IMG/VR virus record: IMGVR_UViG_3300035670_001193 | Location: 1 to 24,596 of that record | Length of the DNA stretch: 24,596 nucleotides | From: a virus | Strand: one strand, 5' to 3' | Shown here: positions 17,301 to 24,017 of the stretch, in pieces | Layout of the letters: every line of letters begins with the position of its first letter | How positions within the stretch are numbered: the stretch's first letter is position 1 | Translations under genes and position numbers: made by a program | Notes under the pieces: model-generated | Told to the model about the DNA's origin: nothing | Database searches by the model: none | What the model saw: the letters and a program-made list of their open reading frames with translations, nothing else

Positions 17301-17648
17301 ATCACCAAGCCCTTGCACATTACGATAGCTTTCGTATCGCGGGGCATACTTCTCTTGAATTTCTTTCTGGCTAGCGGCAGCTTCTTCCATCTGCCGTTGT
17401 GCATACTCATCCGCACCAACAGCCTTTGCTGCCATAGCGGGAATAATATCGCCGAAGGTAACACCCAATTGCTTGGTGCCCCGAGCAAGGGCACGACCTG
17501 TCATATCTAACAGGCCCATTTCTTCGGGTGGTTGTTGCTGAGCGTATTGGGGTAGTATCTTGTTTTTAATCGCATCCTCTATGTCCGCAGTTGACATAGT
17601 GTCTGGAAACCTAACGTCTCCAACATTAGGAATGCGAATGACAGGCAT
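11301..17648 (-). CDS. giant polyvalent virion protein with HExxH metallopeptidase motif and PLxRFG domain, 2115 aa
   Basis: This chain takes up a quarter of the window. It starts at ATG 17648 behind AAGGGG. Residues 1-30 are a small motif seen at the front of phage ejection-type proteins (IPNVGDVRFPDTMSTADIED). An Ala/Gly-rich region follows (to about 330), then a Glu/Gln/Pro-rich linker with an internal repeat. A zincin-like motif H970-E-V-M-H974 is followed by DEFVAEAF (E1021, E1025), which could supply the third ligand. PLKRFG at 1377-1382 matches the PLxRFG domain of polyvalent proteins. Hydrophobic segments lie near 1583-1612 and 1820-1855. By family such proteins are packaged and delivered with the DNA. 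The membrane segments and last-in-operon place fit a T7 gp16-like ejection role, but that is inference. Confidence 0.85.
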   Translation of the reverse strand: MPVIRIPNVGDVRFPDTMSTADIEDAIKNKILPQYAQQQPPEEMGLLDMTGRALARGTKQLGVTFGDIIPAMAAKAVGADEYAQRQMEEAAASQKEIQEKYAPRYESYRNVQGLGDVLPYLLEAGVEQIPNVATVLIPGGAAGMAGRAVAGRMAAEKGAEVLAKQALGQKAGQAAGVYLGSYALNSPEIFQNVFQETGQMEPGVAMLYGSVSAALDSAFPAYVLNKLTGPVKQKVVEKVLEKSGAEPSIIKSALRNIGIGVATEGLTEGAQEAISIAAERFVAENSDVWGSKEFQRVVDAGIAGAAGSVLFGGVAGAAQGAREKAAFREEKKAREGVPAGKNAFDELDEDERAAIQAEAAGATTPTTPSVSAEEQAAIDAAAEAAFPSAQTLQQQYDQLETERRSLLEAEQTPETQSRLQEIDTAQMDLAEQIDQMPADAFPSTPRAAMGEQQGFDLGEPVSQEQRTAPVTTTAPTPQQGLDLGAPVEQEERGAPKIETVTPSDALVTDVSAAPLERFIASIQPSSPSEIEGNKQRSAISEDKGLIRDIRDMYEDLGVDDKELPYYTGLVKEFFGKYFKPVSPEVAREFENIGAMSPEQQKDFLQRHTKLPDLTTYDGVNKLRTAFNDFVSEQQLKGFGVTPGTNAYAQAKQSLARLRQKAQDPSKLDKAERAAHDYFRRFDFDTALRAAAFDMAYGTPRNELFSGQGATTAPFFQEWLLLNSTPEVNRKFENYRKAYENRARRDAEIDRQRAERSEYLEEEAATVREYEEAERETRREFFPTSEKVTGPLNRTMHPAVQSAIKNNDLNGALRAMMAVGNLTPYQRQLVTRLLSLKLKSSVGFDNLEQNLASYFTPDSRMVRDFDYIRRSLDILGYKEAAKNMEDITSPNINNRERLYVMNDTLTMALDLVKGKEGSENLYEVIQELQKYVAGMYSDTTKGAGLYFPDTDSISLLPENDSMAETNYVFLHEVMHAATTRIIENPEAFGDKQVRAVKELKKLYEYAKTTSGVKKYGFVNLDEFVAEAFTNHEFQKLLQSIPYKNTSKDLWSKFMQYVMRLFGMENVLSQTMRNVEMLFDAPKRPNTFSTITPRAAKRGYYENNSNEEPSAIRFIGDQIRNSKSFDDIKFVLSNSWATMKDQTRKYWLGAFTLRQIEEMMGVEFGKAGFEAKIPQVSQLIRSIEGMQDSRNKTIQKGKPILDKLMKLYSSNEATSQLLTTIIQTATSNQVDPSSPNEPSDKTKKKLYTLLRADWERLGKMKDGAIAQELYGEMRQFYKDTLNNYKRISIEREFRRILGSKEAAERAAQEYIQRNLPVYKKTYATKTEEEIRQMLEDEVAQQAQKLIASGKETADTALAKVLADAKIEDQFKDTIDPYFPLKRFGNFWYKEGSGVNMKFYMFESAFARDKALADARKKNPSEAFASGNDVRSMTATALQNARLFEELKSKIGTTPGESAEQLRERILDELGELFITTLPSQSIRNMFLHRKNVPGASADMVRSFAHSMFHMAYQQARYEYSPKILDNLSAAESYLKPAPGEVISEQQDVQNRVLNDYLNEIRKRVETALSPAEQSWITTLLSNLSFLTYLTAPASAIVNMLAVPTIGYPVLAGPYGWGPARQSLTKYMKALSGAGWKDEAGKFDTPSVGRSPALSEVEKKAYQAFVDAGVIDISMTHDIAGLAEQPSNDYTGRWHKIMTFASFPFHKAERFNREVTVMAAFDLAYKKNGGNFKDAVEQAKKLTYKSMFDYSTVNKPRYFQGDLPKILLQFKQYAQHMTYLLFRTAYESTSLIGQEEYKALMAAGKTEEAQQLMEESIRMRQDARRAFTGMMGMSFLFAGTMGMPVWFIFSGIANAFAAVFGDDEEEYDVENWYKNWLHSVFGGVVGDSIARGVVPQLTGASLSDRMSTNLTDMWFRDIKRNQDEVSYVQNVMINLLGPVAGMGINAAEAVKRYNDGNTYRAFEAVSPAVLKNLLAGSRIASEGALTMKGDTLLDDISGKEAFIQMLGFTPERLAQRQAANIEAKAMEVSIDNRRQDLLNFLAMAYEAGDGDAVAEVLEKIGDFNMANPEKVIKPSTIINSLKKRAKVRAMAEGAGGLRVNKAFLGRAAEMTEYAEDED
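16168..16296 (-). repeat. two-copy protein repeat in the linker of the giant protein
   Basis: Two 18-residue copies, QQGFDLGEPVSQEQRTAP and QQGLDLGAPVEQEERGAP, lie about 8 residues apart in the low-complexity linker between the Ala/Gly-rich region and the peptidase region. The DNA of the copies has diverged (TTTGATTTA against the other copy's codons), so the duplication is not recent or the protein sequence is under selection. Confidence 0.75.
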
Positions 17649-17657
17649 GACTACCCC

Positions 17658-19442
17658 TTACTCTATTTTGCCGGTCTTGGGATTATACGTGCCAGCAATT
17701 CCGCTTGTACCCAACGCGCTTTCCGTTGACAAGACCCTGTTAATTTCTTCATTCAGGATATTGTTTTGTGCGTCCTTATCACCAGCCTTGACCGCTTTGA
17801 TATAGTCCGGACGCAGGGACGCACGTTCAATGGCCTTATCTCTAGCACGAAGTTTAGCTGCTTCTAGAGTAGATGTGCCACCCATCAGAGCAAACTGTCT
17901 AGCGGCGTATTCGGTTTGCTTTTCAATATCGTTCGGGAATAGCCTCTTGGCGTTATCAATAACGAACGACGCTTGCGTCGGACGCGCCGCCGCTGCGGCC
18001 TGTGCTTCGGCACTGAGCTTACTGATATCAAGCTGACGCAACTTGATTGCGAGGTCCCGTTCCGCTGCTTCTTGAGACAGATTAGTCGTTTGAATTCGAC
18101 CTGCCTCTGCGAGCTGGGCCTGAACATCACTACGTTCAAATACTTGCGACTGTCTCTGTGCAGCGACCCTATCCTTTGCAACTTCTCGCTTGGCTTGAGC
18201 TACATCACGGCGGTTTTCTCTAAGGTCAGCAGCGGCTTCCTTACTACCTTCCTGACGGAAGCGATTTTGAGCATCGGCAAGTGCGAACTGAGCAGCATCA
18301 AGTTTTTCTTGCGAAGCATCCAGTTTTTCACGGGCGTCTGTGTAAGCTTGTAGGCCCTTCATAGCACCCTGACCAATATTAGTGAGTGCAAACGGAGAGG
18401 TGCCAGCAGCGGTAGCAAAGCCAGCTTGCATAACTGCTTCCCAAATACCTTGGGCGCGACGCTTCTCAATATCACCTTCCCGTTTCTTTAGGCGTTCCGC
18501 TTGTTCAGTATATGGCGCTTCACTAACCCCAAACGCTGCTTGCACATCCTTAACCCGTTGTGCGGCTTCCTCCGTCTTCAACTCAGGCGGAACATAGGTC
18601 TTTTCATCAAGATAAATCGGCTTGCTAAGGTCTTTTAGTTGCTGCATAACTTCTGGGGTATACACAGAAGTAGCCCGGCCAAGCTCAGTAGAAATACCAC
18701 CAGAACCCGGAAGACTTGGGGTAGGAGGGGGTGGGGGGACTAAATCACGAATGCCACCTTCGGGAGAAGGCGGTCCGGGGGGCGGCGGAGGAGGCGGCGA
18801 GACAGCGGCAGGAGCGGGAACAGGTGGCTTAGATTCTCCAAAAATAGCACGACCTAACGGACTCGAAGTTTCTTCTGGTTTAGCCGACCGCATAACTTCA
18901 GCGCGTTGTGTTTTTAAAGCGTCTAATTGTTTATTAAGGGCGTCATAAGCAGCTCGTTGTTCTGGATTTTGCTGGGATAACCCAAAAAACCCACCAAGTT
19001 GCCTGAGCTTGGCTGTAATAGCAGCCATTTGAGCGTCGATTTCTCTAAGAGCTTCATTACGCGCTGTTACCAAATTACCAGTTTGGAACCGCTGAACTTC
19101 CCCACCATCTTCAAACGCAACGATGCCGCCGCCTGCCATGCTTTGTTCTTGGAACATGGTATCTGGTACGGGGAGAGCAGCAACACCCGGTTGCATTTGG
19201 GGTTGCATTTGGGGCTGAGGCTGTAACTGTGCGATGCCTTGTTGGGTAAGGTCCTCTGCTACGGTCTTTTGTGGAGCCTGCGCTTGAGATTGTTGGAACT
19301 CCTGCCGCATATTCTGACGACGCTGCAACTCGCCCAAAACAAGGTACTGCGGAACCTCGCCACTGGGGTTCTGTGCATATTGGACAAGCGCCTTGTCAGG
19401 CAAGCCTTTAAGCTGGTCTTGAAGTTTAAGGATGTTTGCCAT
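17658..19442 (-). CDS. virion-associated coiled-coil protein, 594 aa
   Basis: It starts at ATG 19442 behind AAGGA. Residues 1-50 hold a motif common in this kind of phage protein (LKGLPDKALVQYAQNPSGEV, then PQYLVLGELQRRQNMRQEF). Next are a Gln/Pro repeat (QPQMQPQMQP), a glycine module (AGGGIVAFEDGGEVQRFQTG, residues 103-122), a long polyproline stretch (PPPPPPPGPPSPEGG) and a long Ala/Glu/Arg-rich helical region (about 260-520) that should form coiled coils. No enzyme motif is visible. Together with its two upstream neighbours and the 2115-residue gene it forms a block resembling internal or ejection proteins. This is inferred from position and composition. The 2115-residue gene starts nine bases after its stop. 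Confidence 0.65.
   Translation of the reverse strand: MANILKLQDQLKGLPDKALVQYAQNPSGEVPQYLVLGELQRRQNMRQEFQQSQAQAPQKTVAEDLTQQGIAQLQPQPQMQPQMQPGVAALPVPDTMFQEQSMAGGGIVAFEDGGEVQRFQTGNLVTARNEALREIDAQMAAITAKLRQLGGFFGLSQQNPEQRAAYDALNKQLDALKTQRAEVMRSAKPEETSSPLGRAIFGESKPPVPAPAAVSPPPPPPPGPPSPEGGIRDLVPPPPPTPSLPGSGGISTELGRATSVYTPEVMQQLKDLSKPIYLDEKTYVPPELKTEEAAQRVKDVQAAFGVSEAPYTEQAERLKKREGDIEKRRAQGIWEAVMQAGFATAAGTSPFALTNIGQGAMKGLQAYTDAREKLDASQEKLDAAQFALADAQNRFRQEGSKEAAADLRENRRDVAQAKREVAKDRVAAQRQSQVFERSDVQAQLAEAGRIQTTNLSQEAAERDLAIKLRQLDISKLSAEAQAAAAARPTQASFVIDNAKRLFPNDIEKQTEYAARQFALMGGTSTLEAAKLRARDKAIERASLRPDYIKAVKAGDKDAQNNILNEEINRVLSTESALGTSGIAGTYNPKTGKIE
19189..19212. repeat. perfect tandem 12-bp repeat
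   Basis: GGTTGCATTTGG occurs twice in direct tandem (19189-19200 and 19201-19212). In the gene on the minus strand it encodes the repeated Gln-Pro-Gln-Met. Copy number could change by slippage without breaking the frame. Confidence 0.85.
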
Positions 19443-19451
19443 ATTCGTTCC

Positions 19452-20567
19452 TTACCTCATAACCTTGTCTAACATAAGCTTAGCTAGCCCGGTGTTGTAA
19501 TTGCGCTTTACTTGGCCGCCCTTGGCAAAACCTGCGGCACGACTCAAACCGTACGCACCCGCCCCAAGACCCGCTATTTGAGAAACAATATTAGGGCCGG
19601 GTTGCGTAGTCTGTTGAACAGTGCCAAACAACGGGGCATTACCACGAACGATATCTGAATAAAATGCAATCTGTTCACGCGGGTAGCCGCGCTGTGCGAG
19701 GAAGTCTTGATACCGTTGGTCAAGAATGCGTTGCTCACGGGCCTGAATCTCGCTAGCAATCTGACGTTGTGCTTCAAGACGAGCGAGGTCTGCACGCTGA
19801 CTAGCCCCAGCCAATTCACCTAAACCAAGAGCGGATTGCAGAGACGTACCTAAACCGGCTTGACCAACTTGTGCCCCCAAACCAGCAGCACCAGCAGCGG
19901 CTGCACGGTCACGTTCAAACTGTTCTTGGGCACGGAGGAAGGCGGCTTCGCTACCACGGGCTTGAATGTCCCCGCGTTGAGTCATTAAGTTACGTGCGAG
20001 TTCAGCGCGTTGAAGCGCTTCAGCAGAACCTCCGGCAACACCACGACCCGCTGCTTGCAGTCCAATATTCCTACGCTCAATATCAGCCGCACGTTGTGCT
20101 TCACGAAGGGCGATGTCGGTGACGTTTTGCTGGTACGGAGACATGTAATAGCCAGCTTCACGCTGACCAAACGTACCGGGGGTATAGGCTAAAGCACGAC
20201 CCAAACCTTGTTGTGCTGTACCAAAACCTAAAGCCCCCGTGCCTTGAGCGCCAGCCATAGCCGTTTGATACTGTTCGGGAGTGCGCAACCCCATGACTTC
20301 TGCTTGAACAGCTTGTTGCTCCGGTGCAAACTCAGCAATACGTTGGCCTTGATACGGTACATACGGGAGCGCCGCTACCTTTTGGCCTTCTTGAATTACT
20401 TCGCGTACATACGGCACGAGTTCCGGAGGAACAGACTGCTGAACAGTCGTAGTGCTAGACCCACCGCCCTTGCCACCGCCCCCTTCGGGCTTGATGCGCT
20501 TGTCACCAATGTGCTTGAAAGCCTCTGGCGGTAGGTCGGGAATATCTAGAAGAAGTCTGCGGTCCAT
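19452..20567 (-). CDS. virion-associated Ala/Gln-rich protein, 371 aa
   Basis: ATG 20567 follows a good AAGGAAAGC site. The front is glycine- and serine-rich (KPEGGGGKGGGSSTTTVQQS), then comes PPELVPYVREVIQEGQKVA and the block YYMSPYQQNVTDIALREAQ, which I associate with uncultured aquatic phage structural proteins. Residues 140-300 are Ala/Arg/Glu-rich and helical (ARGSEAAFLRAQEQFERD). The end has a small hydrophobic patch (IAGLGAGAYGLSRAAGF) and the motif FAKGGQVKRNYNTG at 347-360. Function is unproven. A T7 gp14-like ejection or internal virion protein is a reasonable guess from length, helicity and position. The gap to the next gene is nine bases. Confidence 0.6.
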   Translation of the reverse strand: MDRRLLLDIPDLPPEAFKHIGDKRIKPEGGGGKGGGSSTTTVQQSVPPELVPYVREVIQEGQKVAALPYVPYQGQRIAEFAPEQQAVQAEVMGLRTPEQYQTAMAGAQGTGALGFGTAQQGLGRALAYTPGTFGQREAGYYMSPYQQNVTDIALREAQRAADIERRNIGLQAAGRGVAGGSAEALQRAELARNLMTQRGDIQARGSEAAFLRAQEQFERDRAAAAGAAGLGAQVGQAGLGTSLQSALGLGELAGASQRADLARLEAQRQIASEIQAREQRILDQRYQDFLAQRGYPREQIAFYSDIVRGNAPLFGTVQQTTQPGPNIVSQIAGLGAGAYGLSRAAGFAKGGQVKRNYNTGLAKLMLDKVMR

Positions 20568-20576
20568 GTGCTTTCC

Positions 20577-21803
20577 TTAAGCTGGCATGTACTTTTCGGG
20601 CTTGATTTGCTTGCCCTGCTTGGTCGTACCAGTACGTGCCTTGCGAACTTTGTCCATCATACTGTAGAGGCGCTGCGCACCGGCCTTAGTAGAGCCATTA
20701 CCAAGGTGGGAAACGACATCGGCGGGTACAACAAACTCACCATCAGCGAGACGGGCGGGCTGCTTGCCTTCAATAGTAGCGGGAATATCATCGCTCATCC
20801 CATCACCCGGACCATCAAGGTAGCCGCCTTTCTTATACCCACCCATCGGCTCACCAAATTCGCGGTTGGCGTTGCGTGCATCAAATACACCCATCATCGG
20901 GTTCAAAGACGCAACACCCCCTTGGGCATAACCCATACGGTCAGCATATTGACGGCGGCGTTCAGACAGCGGAGTAAATTCACCAAAGCCAAATGACTGC
21001 TGCGGAGCGCCCATAGGTTCGGGAGTTAAAGCAGTTATTGCAGGAGCTAGAGCAGAACCTGTTTGAAAAAGAGCTTTTCCGGGGCCACCCGCAGCTTCAA
21101 CAAATCTATCTATACCGCCGGGGGAAACAAGCGACTTCAACCCACTACCAGCGGCGGAAAGATTTTGAGAGAAGGCGTCGGTCAGGCTGGGGGTTGTTGG
21201 TAAAGGAACATTAATCCCGGGTAGTGGTGCAGCACCGCCGGGGGTTCCGGGCAAAGCTTGGATACCTGTAGTGCCCGCAGTTAAATTAGGCTTTAACGAA
21301 AATGCTACGTCGTCAACAAGATTAGGAGCTAATCCACTTTGCGTGCCCATTGCTCCTGCAACACCAACAGCTTGCCCCCCACCAGTTGCTAGGCTTTTAC
21401 CTACTTCAATACCTTGCGTTAAAGGACTAGTGGTAGCGGGCGCTCCGGCTTTCATCAAAGAAGAACCAAATTGGTTAGCGCCGTACTGCATACCAGCAGA
21501 CATAAGAGCTTGTAGCGGGTCGCCGGTTTGAACTAGCGTCTTACCGCCAGAGTAGGCAACGGCTAGATGTGGATTGCCCGAAAGAGTTAATGCGGTGGGA
21601 ACAACGTAGTCTGCAATAAAATCCAGAAACCCTGCTTCCGGAAGGCCCGTATCGGGGTTTATAGTTAAACTACCACCAGCAGCCATAGCTAAATTTTGAA
21701 GCCCCGAAACTTCTCTAGGGGTAACGTGCATCAGCATAGTGTCCCTACCGCGACCTAAAGCGGCTAGACCTTGGGCTGCATCTTTCGGATTTAGTGTATT
21801 CAT
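20577..21803 (-). CDS. tail or internal virion protein with glycine module, 408 aa
   Basis: ATG 21803 (MNTLNPKDAAQGLAALGRGR) is preferred over a TTG at 21839 that would run into the neighbour. The ribosome site is weak. Residues 20-60 (LMHVTPREVSGLQNLAMAAG, then SLTINPDTGLPEAGFLDF) and a Gly/Ala/Pro-rich middle look like an extended structural protein. From residue 292 there are two glycine motifs (YAQGGVASL, YKKGGYLDG), then GDGMSDDIPATIEGKQPARL and DGEFVVPADVVSHLGNGS, a C-terminal module I recall from many phage virion proteins. The basic end (KARTGTTKQGKQIKPEK) may touch DNA. No enzyme motif was seen. The exact virion location is unknown. Confidence 0.6.
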   Translation of the reverse strand: MNTLNPKDAAQGLAALGRGRDTMLMHVTPREVSGLQNLAMAAGGSLTINPDTGLPEAGFLDFIADYVVPTALTLSGNPHLAVAYSGGKTLVQTGDPLQALMSAGMQYGANQFGSSLMKAGAPATTSPLTQGIEVGKSLATGGGQAVGVAGAMGTQSGLAPNLVDDVAFSLKPNLTAGTTGIQALPGTPGGAAPLPGINVPLPTTPSLTDAFSQNLSAAGSGLKSLVSPGGIDRFVEAAGGPGKALFQTGSALAPAITALTPEPMGAPQQSFGFGEFTPLSERRRQYADRMGYAQGGVASLNPMMGVFDARNANREFGEPMGGYKKGGYLDGPGDGMSDDIPATIEGKQPARLADGEFVVPADVVSHLGNGSTKAGAQRLYSMMDKVRKARTGTTKQGKQIKPEKYMPA

Positions 21804-21819
21804 GGTCTGATTATATGTG

Positions 21820-22449
21820 CTAAGCGATTGCCGACACAAGGTTAATTGTAAGAATCACGGACGGAATCTCGGGGCGAGTTGGACTAGTTCCGCCAGCGTA
21901 ATGTTCTAAAACCACGTCTGCACCGTCTGACCACCACGCAATCTCAAGATACTCTGTCAGAGGGTCGTTAACTGTGAAGATGCCGGACTTAACCGCAACC
22001 ACGTGGCTATACACAGAAACACTTTTACGGGCAGCTATATCAAACCGAGAACCACTAAGCGGGTAGTTAGTACCGGCATCCTTAGCCCACACTTCGATAA
22101 TCTGTGCGGCGTTACCCCGATTGGCAAACTGCAAAGACATTGTTACCAGATACTGTCCGGGGTAGTAAGGCTGGATGCGCGTGTCATTAGGGCCAGTGAC
22201 TGCAATGTTGTTGGTGAAGACCGGAGTATCAAACCTAATCAAATTCTCAGACGTAGTACCCGCGCTCAACTGGTCTTGGTTCGACATCAACATGGCATAC
22301 GGCGACACGTTCTTTGTGCCATCCCAATACGCCGAATCAAGCTGAGAAAAATAAAGTTTTAGCGCCCGTTGAAGCTGGTCCTGCTGGCCTTCGTTGTAGT
22401 CCTTTGTAGGCAGGGGTAGCGCAGGGGAGCGAAACTTTAACATCCCCAT
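21820..22449 (-). CDS. beta-sandwich (C1q/TNF-like) structural protein, 209 aa
   Basis: A strong GGAGGGG site lies eight bases before ATG 22449. The first 45 residues are helical (GQQDQLQRALKLYFSQLDSA). The rest is almost all beta: GQYLVTMSLQFANRGNAAQI, IEVWAKDAGTNYPLSGSRF, then SVYSHVVAVKSGIF, YLEIAWWSD, VVLEHYAGG and SVILTINLV. The order of strands, with a polar sugar-binding-type turn after the VW strand, recalls C1q/TNF-like jelly rolls in phage head-decoration or fibre tips. I infer this from the pattern. Its N-terminal helix may anchor it to the virion. It sits one base after the stop of the 521-residue gene. Confidence 0.6.
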   Translation of the reverse strand: MGMLKFRSPALPLPTKDYNEGQQDQLQRALKLYFSQLDSAYWDGTKNVSPYAMLMSNQDQLSAGTTSENLIRFDTPVFTNNIAVTGPNDTRIQPYYPGQYLVTMSLQFANRGNAAQIIEVWAKDAGTNYPLSGSRFDIAARKSVSVYSHVVAVKSGIFTVNDPLTEYLEIAWWSDGADVVLEHYAGGTSPTRPEIPSVILTINLVSAIA

Positions 22450-22451
22450 AC

Positions 22452-24017
22452 TTAACCCCTCCGACCATCGGGACGAGCATCAATACGCGGCATGCCCATC
22501 TGCCACTGCACACCCAGACCATCCGAAGCAATCTTGTACTTCATCTGACGACCACGGGCACGCAGGAAAACTTGATTGGTGTACTGGTCGATGATAGCGG
22601 TGGCTTGGTTGCGGCTGGCAGTTACGGTTCTGGTAAGACCGGTGCCTTCAAGATTATCGGTGGCGTAAAGCTGACCGGGGAAGTTGTGCGGTTGAATGGT
22701 CAGCTTAACTTCTGGACTATTTGATGTCGAACCCACAAAGTTAATGTCGGGAATAATCCGGCGGATAAGCATGAACTGCTCACCGTCCTCAATATCAATG
22801 TCACCCGAAGAGATGTAGGCTTCAAGCGGCAGGCCATCTGCATCAACCCCGCGCTCTTGGTCAAACAACCACCCACTAGTAGAAGCACCTTGGGGGTAAG
22901 TACGCAGGGGTGAATCAAGCCAAGCAGTGCGCTCAAGCTGGCCGTAGTACCAGATTTGTTCTTGGTAGTTGTAGATTACGTAGCGGTCAACTTCGGTAGA
23001 ATTTTGGCTCGGATAGAACCATACAATCTCGTTGAACTGCTCGTTAGTACCGCAGATAGTTTGAATCTGGGTTTGGCGGTTGATGTCTTGGAAGATGTAT
23101 TGGCGCAGGGTGCACGGCAGCGTATCGACGCGGCCATTGTAGATATAGAACTTATCCCAGCCCATCCAGTATGTAACGTTGTTTACCGTGGTCAGGGCAG
23201 CGGGGGAAATGATAGAGATGTTGTCTGCCAGTTCATACAGACCAAATACTTCAGATGTACCCAAGAAGCGCAACGAGTACAAAGTAGAGTCTGTAAATAC
23301 AAGAATTTCTTCCCGCGTGCGGGTGGCCCGTACAATCTCAGAGCCGTTAGTTACCCGTAAGAAACCAGCGCTGTTGGTGGTAGAAGGCGTGAAGTTCCAA
23401 GGTTCGTCTTGGTTAGCCCATCGAATACCCAGCGGGTCGTAGACAGCCGTACCATATGCGGTACCACCGAAAGCCAGCAGGTGTCGGTCCTGCTGCGAGA
23501 AAAGAATACTACCTACGATTTGCGGAACGTCGGAAGCATTAGGTACGGAGGACAGAAGAACGGCGCGGGTATCAAAGGTGTTGACGTAATCCCAGTAGTA
23601 AATGTCACCGTTGCGGATACAGAAAAGAAGGTCGTTGTTGAACCGGTCTTGTGTATACAGACGAGGGGGAATAATCACAGGTACGTTAGTACCAGAACCC
23701 CAAGCACCCCGAGACCATGTGCCTGCACCCCAGCCGTAACCACCAGCACCAGTAGCCGCGCCTGCATGGATATCAAAAACAAACGATATGGGGGCGGTGT
23801 ACGAAGCAGCGGAAGAAGCGGCTGTGGTTGTAGTGACAGTAAAGGTGTTTACCGTTACGTTTGAGATTATGTGGTTGGTGTTGATTTCAGACGCAGGGAT
23901 TCCACCAACGGCAGTGTTTACGTTTTCAATAAGTACATAGTCCCCGTTCAACGCACCGTGGCTGTTCAGGGTAACAGTGATTTGGTTAGACCCGGCGGCA
24001 GTGTTTAATACGCTCAT
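22452..24017 (-). CDS. stabilization/tail nozzle-like structural protein, main part, 521 aa
   Basis: The chain is almost all beta. It has the block GGYGWGAGTWSRGAWGSGTN near residue 95, then RFNNDLLFCIRNGDIYYWDY, HLLAFGGTAYG, EILVFTDSTLYSLRF, VTYWMGWDKFYIYNGRV and EIVWFYPSQN. Repeated WxYYxG-type strands suggest a beta-propeller, as in P22 gp10 or T7 gp12-like proteins that close the portal or build the tail tube. I assign it to this class by style, not by search. The start ATG 24017 overlaps the stop of the 138-residue gene (ATGA) with GGTGG upstream. In related proteins I recall the two parts as one chain, so this looks like a split gene. Confidence 0.7.
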   Translation of the reverse strand: MSVLNTAAGSNQITVTLNSHGALNGDYVLIENVNTAVGGIPASEINTNHIISNVTVNTFTVTTTTAASSAASYTAPISFVFDIHAGAATGAGGYGWGAGTWSRGAWGSGTNVPVIIPPRLYTQDRFNNDLLFCIRNGDIYYWDYVNTFDTRAVLLSSVPNASDVPQIVGSILFSQQDRHLLAFGGTAYGTAVYDPLGIRWANQDEPWNFTPSTTNSAGFLRVTNGSEIVRATRTREEILVFTDSTLYSLRFLGTSEVFGLYELADNISIISPAALTTVNNVTYWMGWDKFYIYNGRVDTLPCTLRQYIFQDINRQTQIQTICGTNEQFNEIVWFYPSQNSTEVDRYVIYNYQEQIWYYGQLERTAWLDSPLRTYPQGASTSGWLFDQERGVDADGLPLEAYISSGDIDIEDGEQFMLIRRIIPDINFVGSTSNSPEVKLTIQPHNFPGQLYATDNLEGTGLTRTVTASRNQATAIIDQYTNQVFLRARGRQMKYKIASDGLGVQWQMGMPRIDARPDGRRG

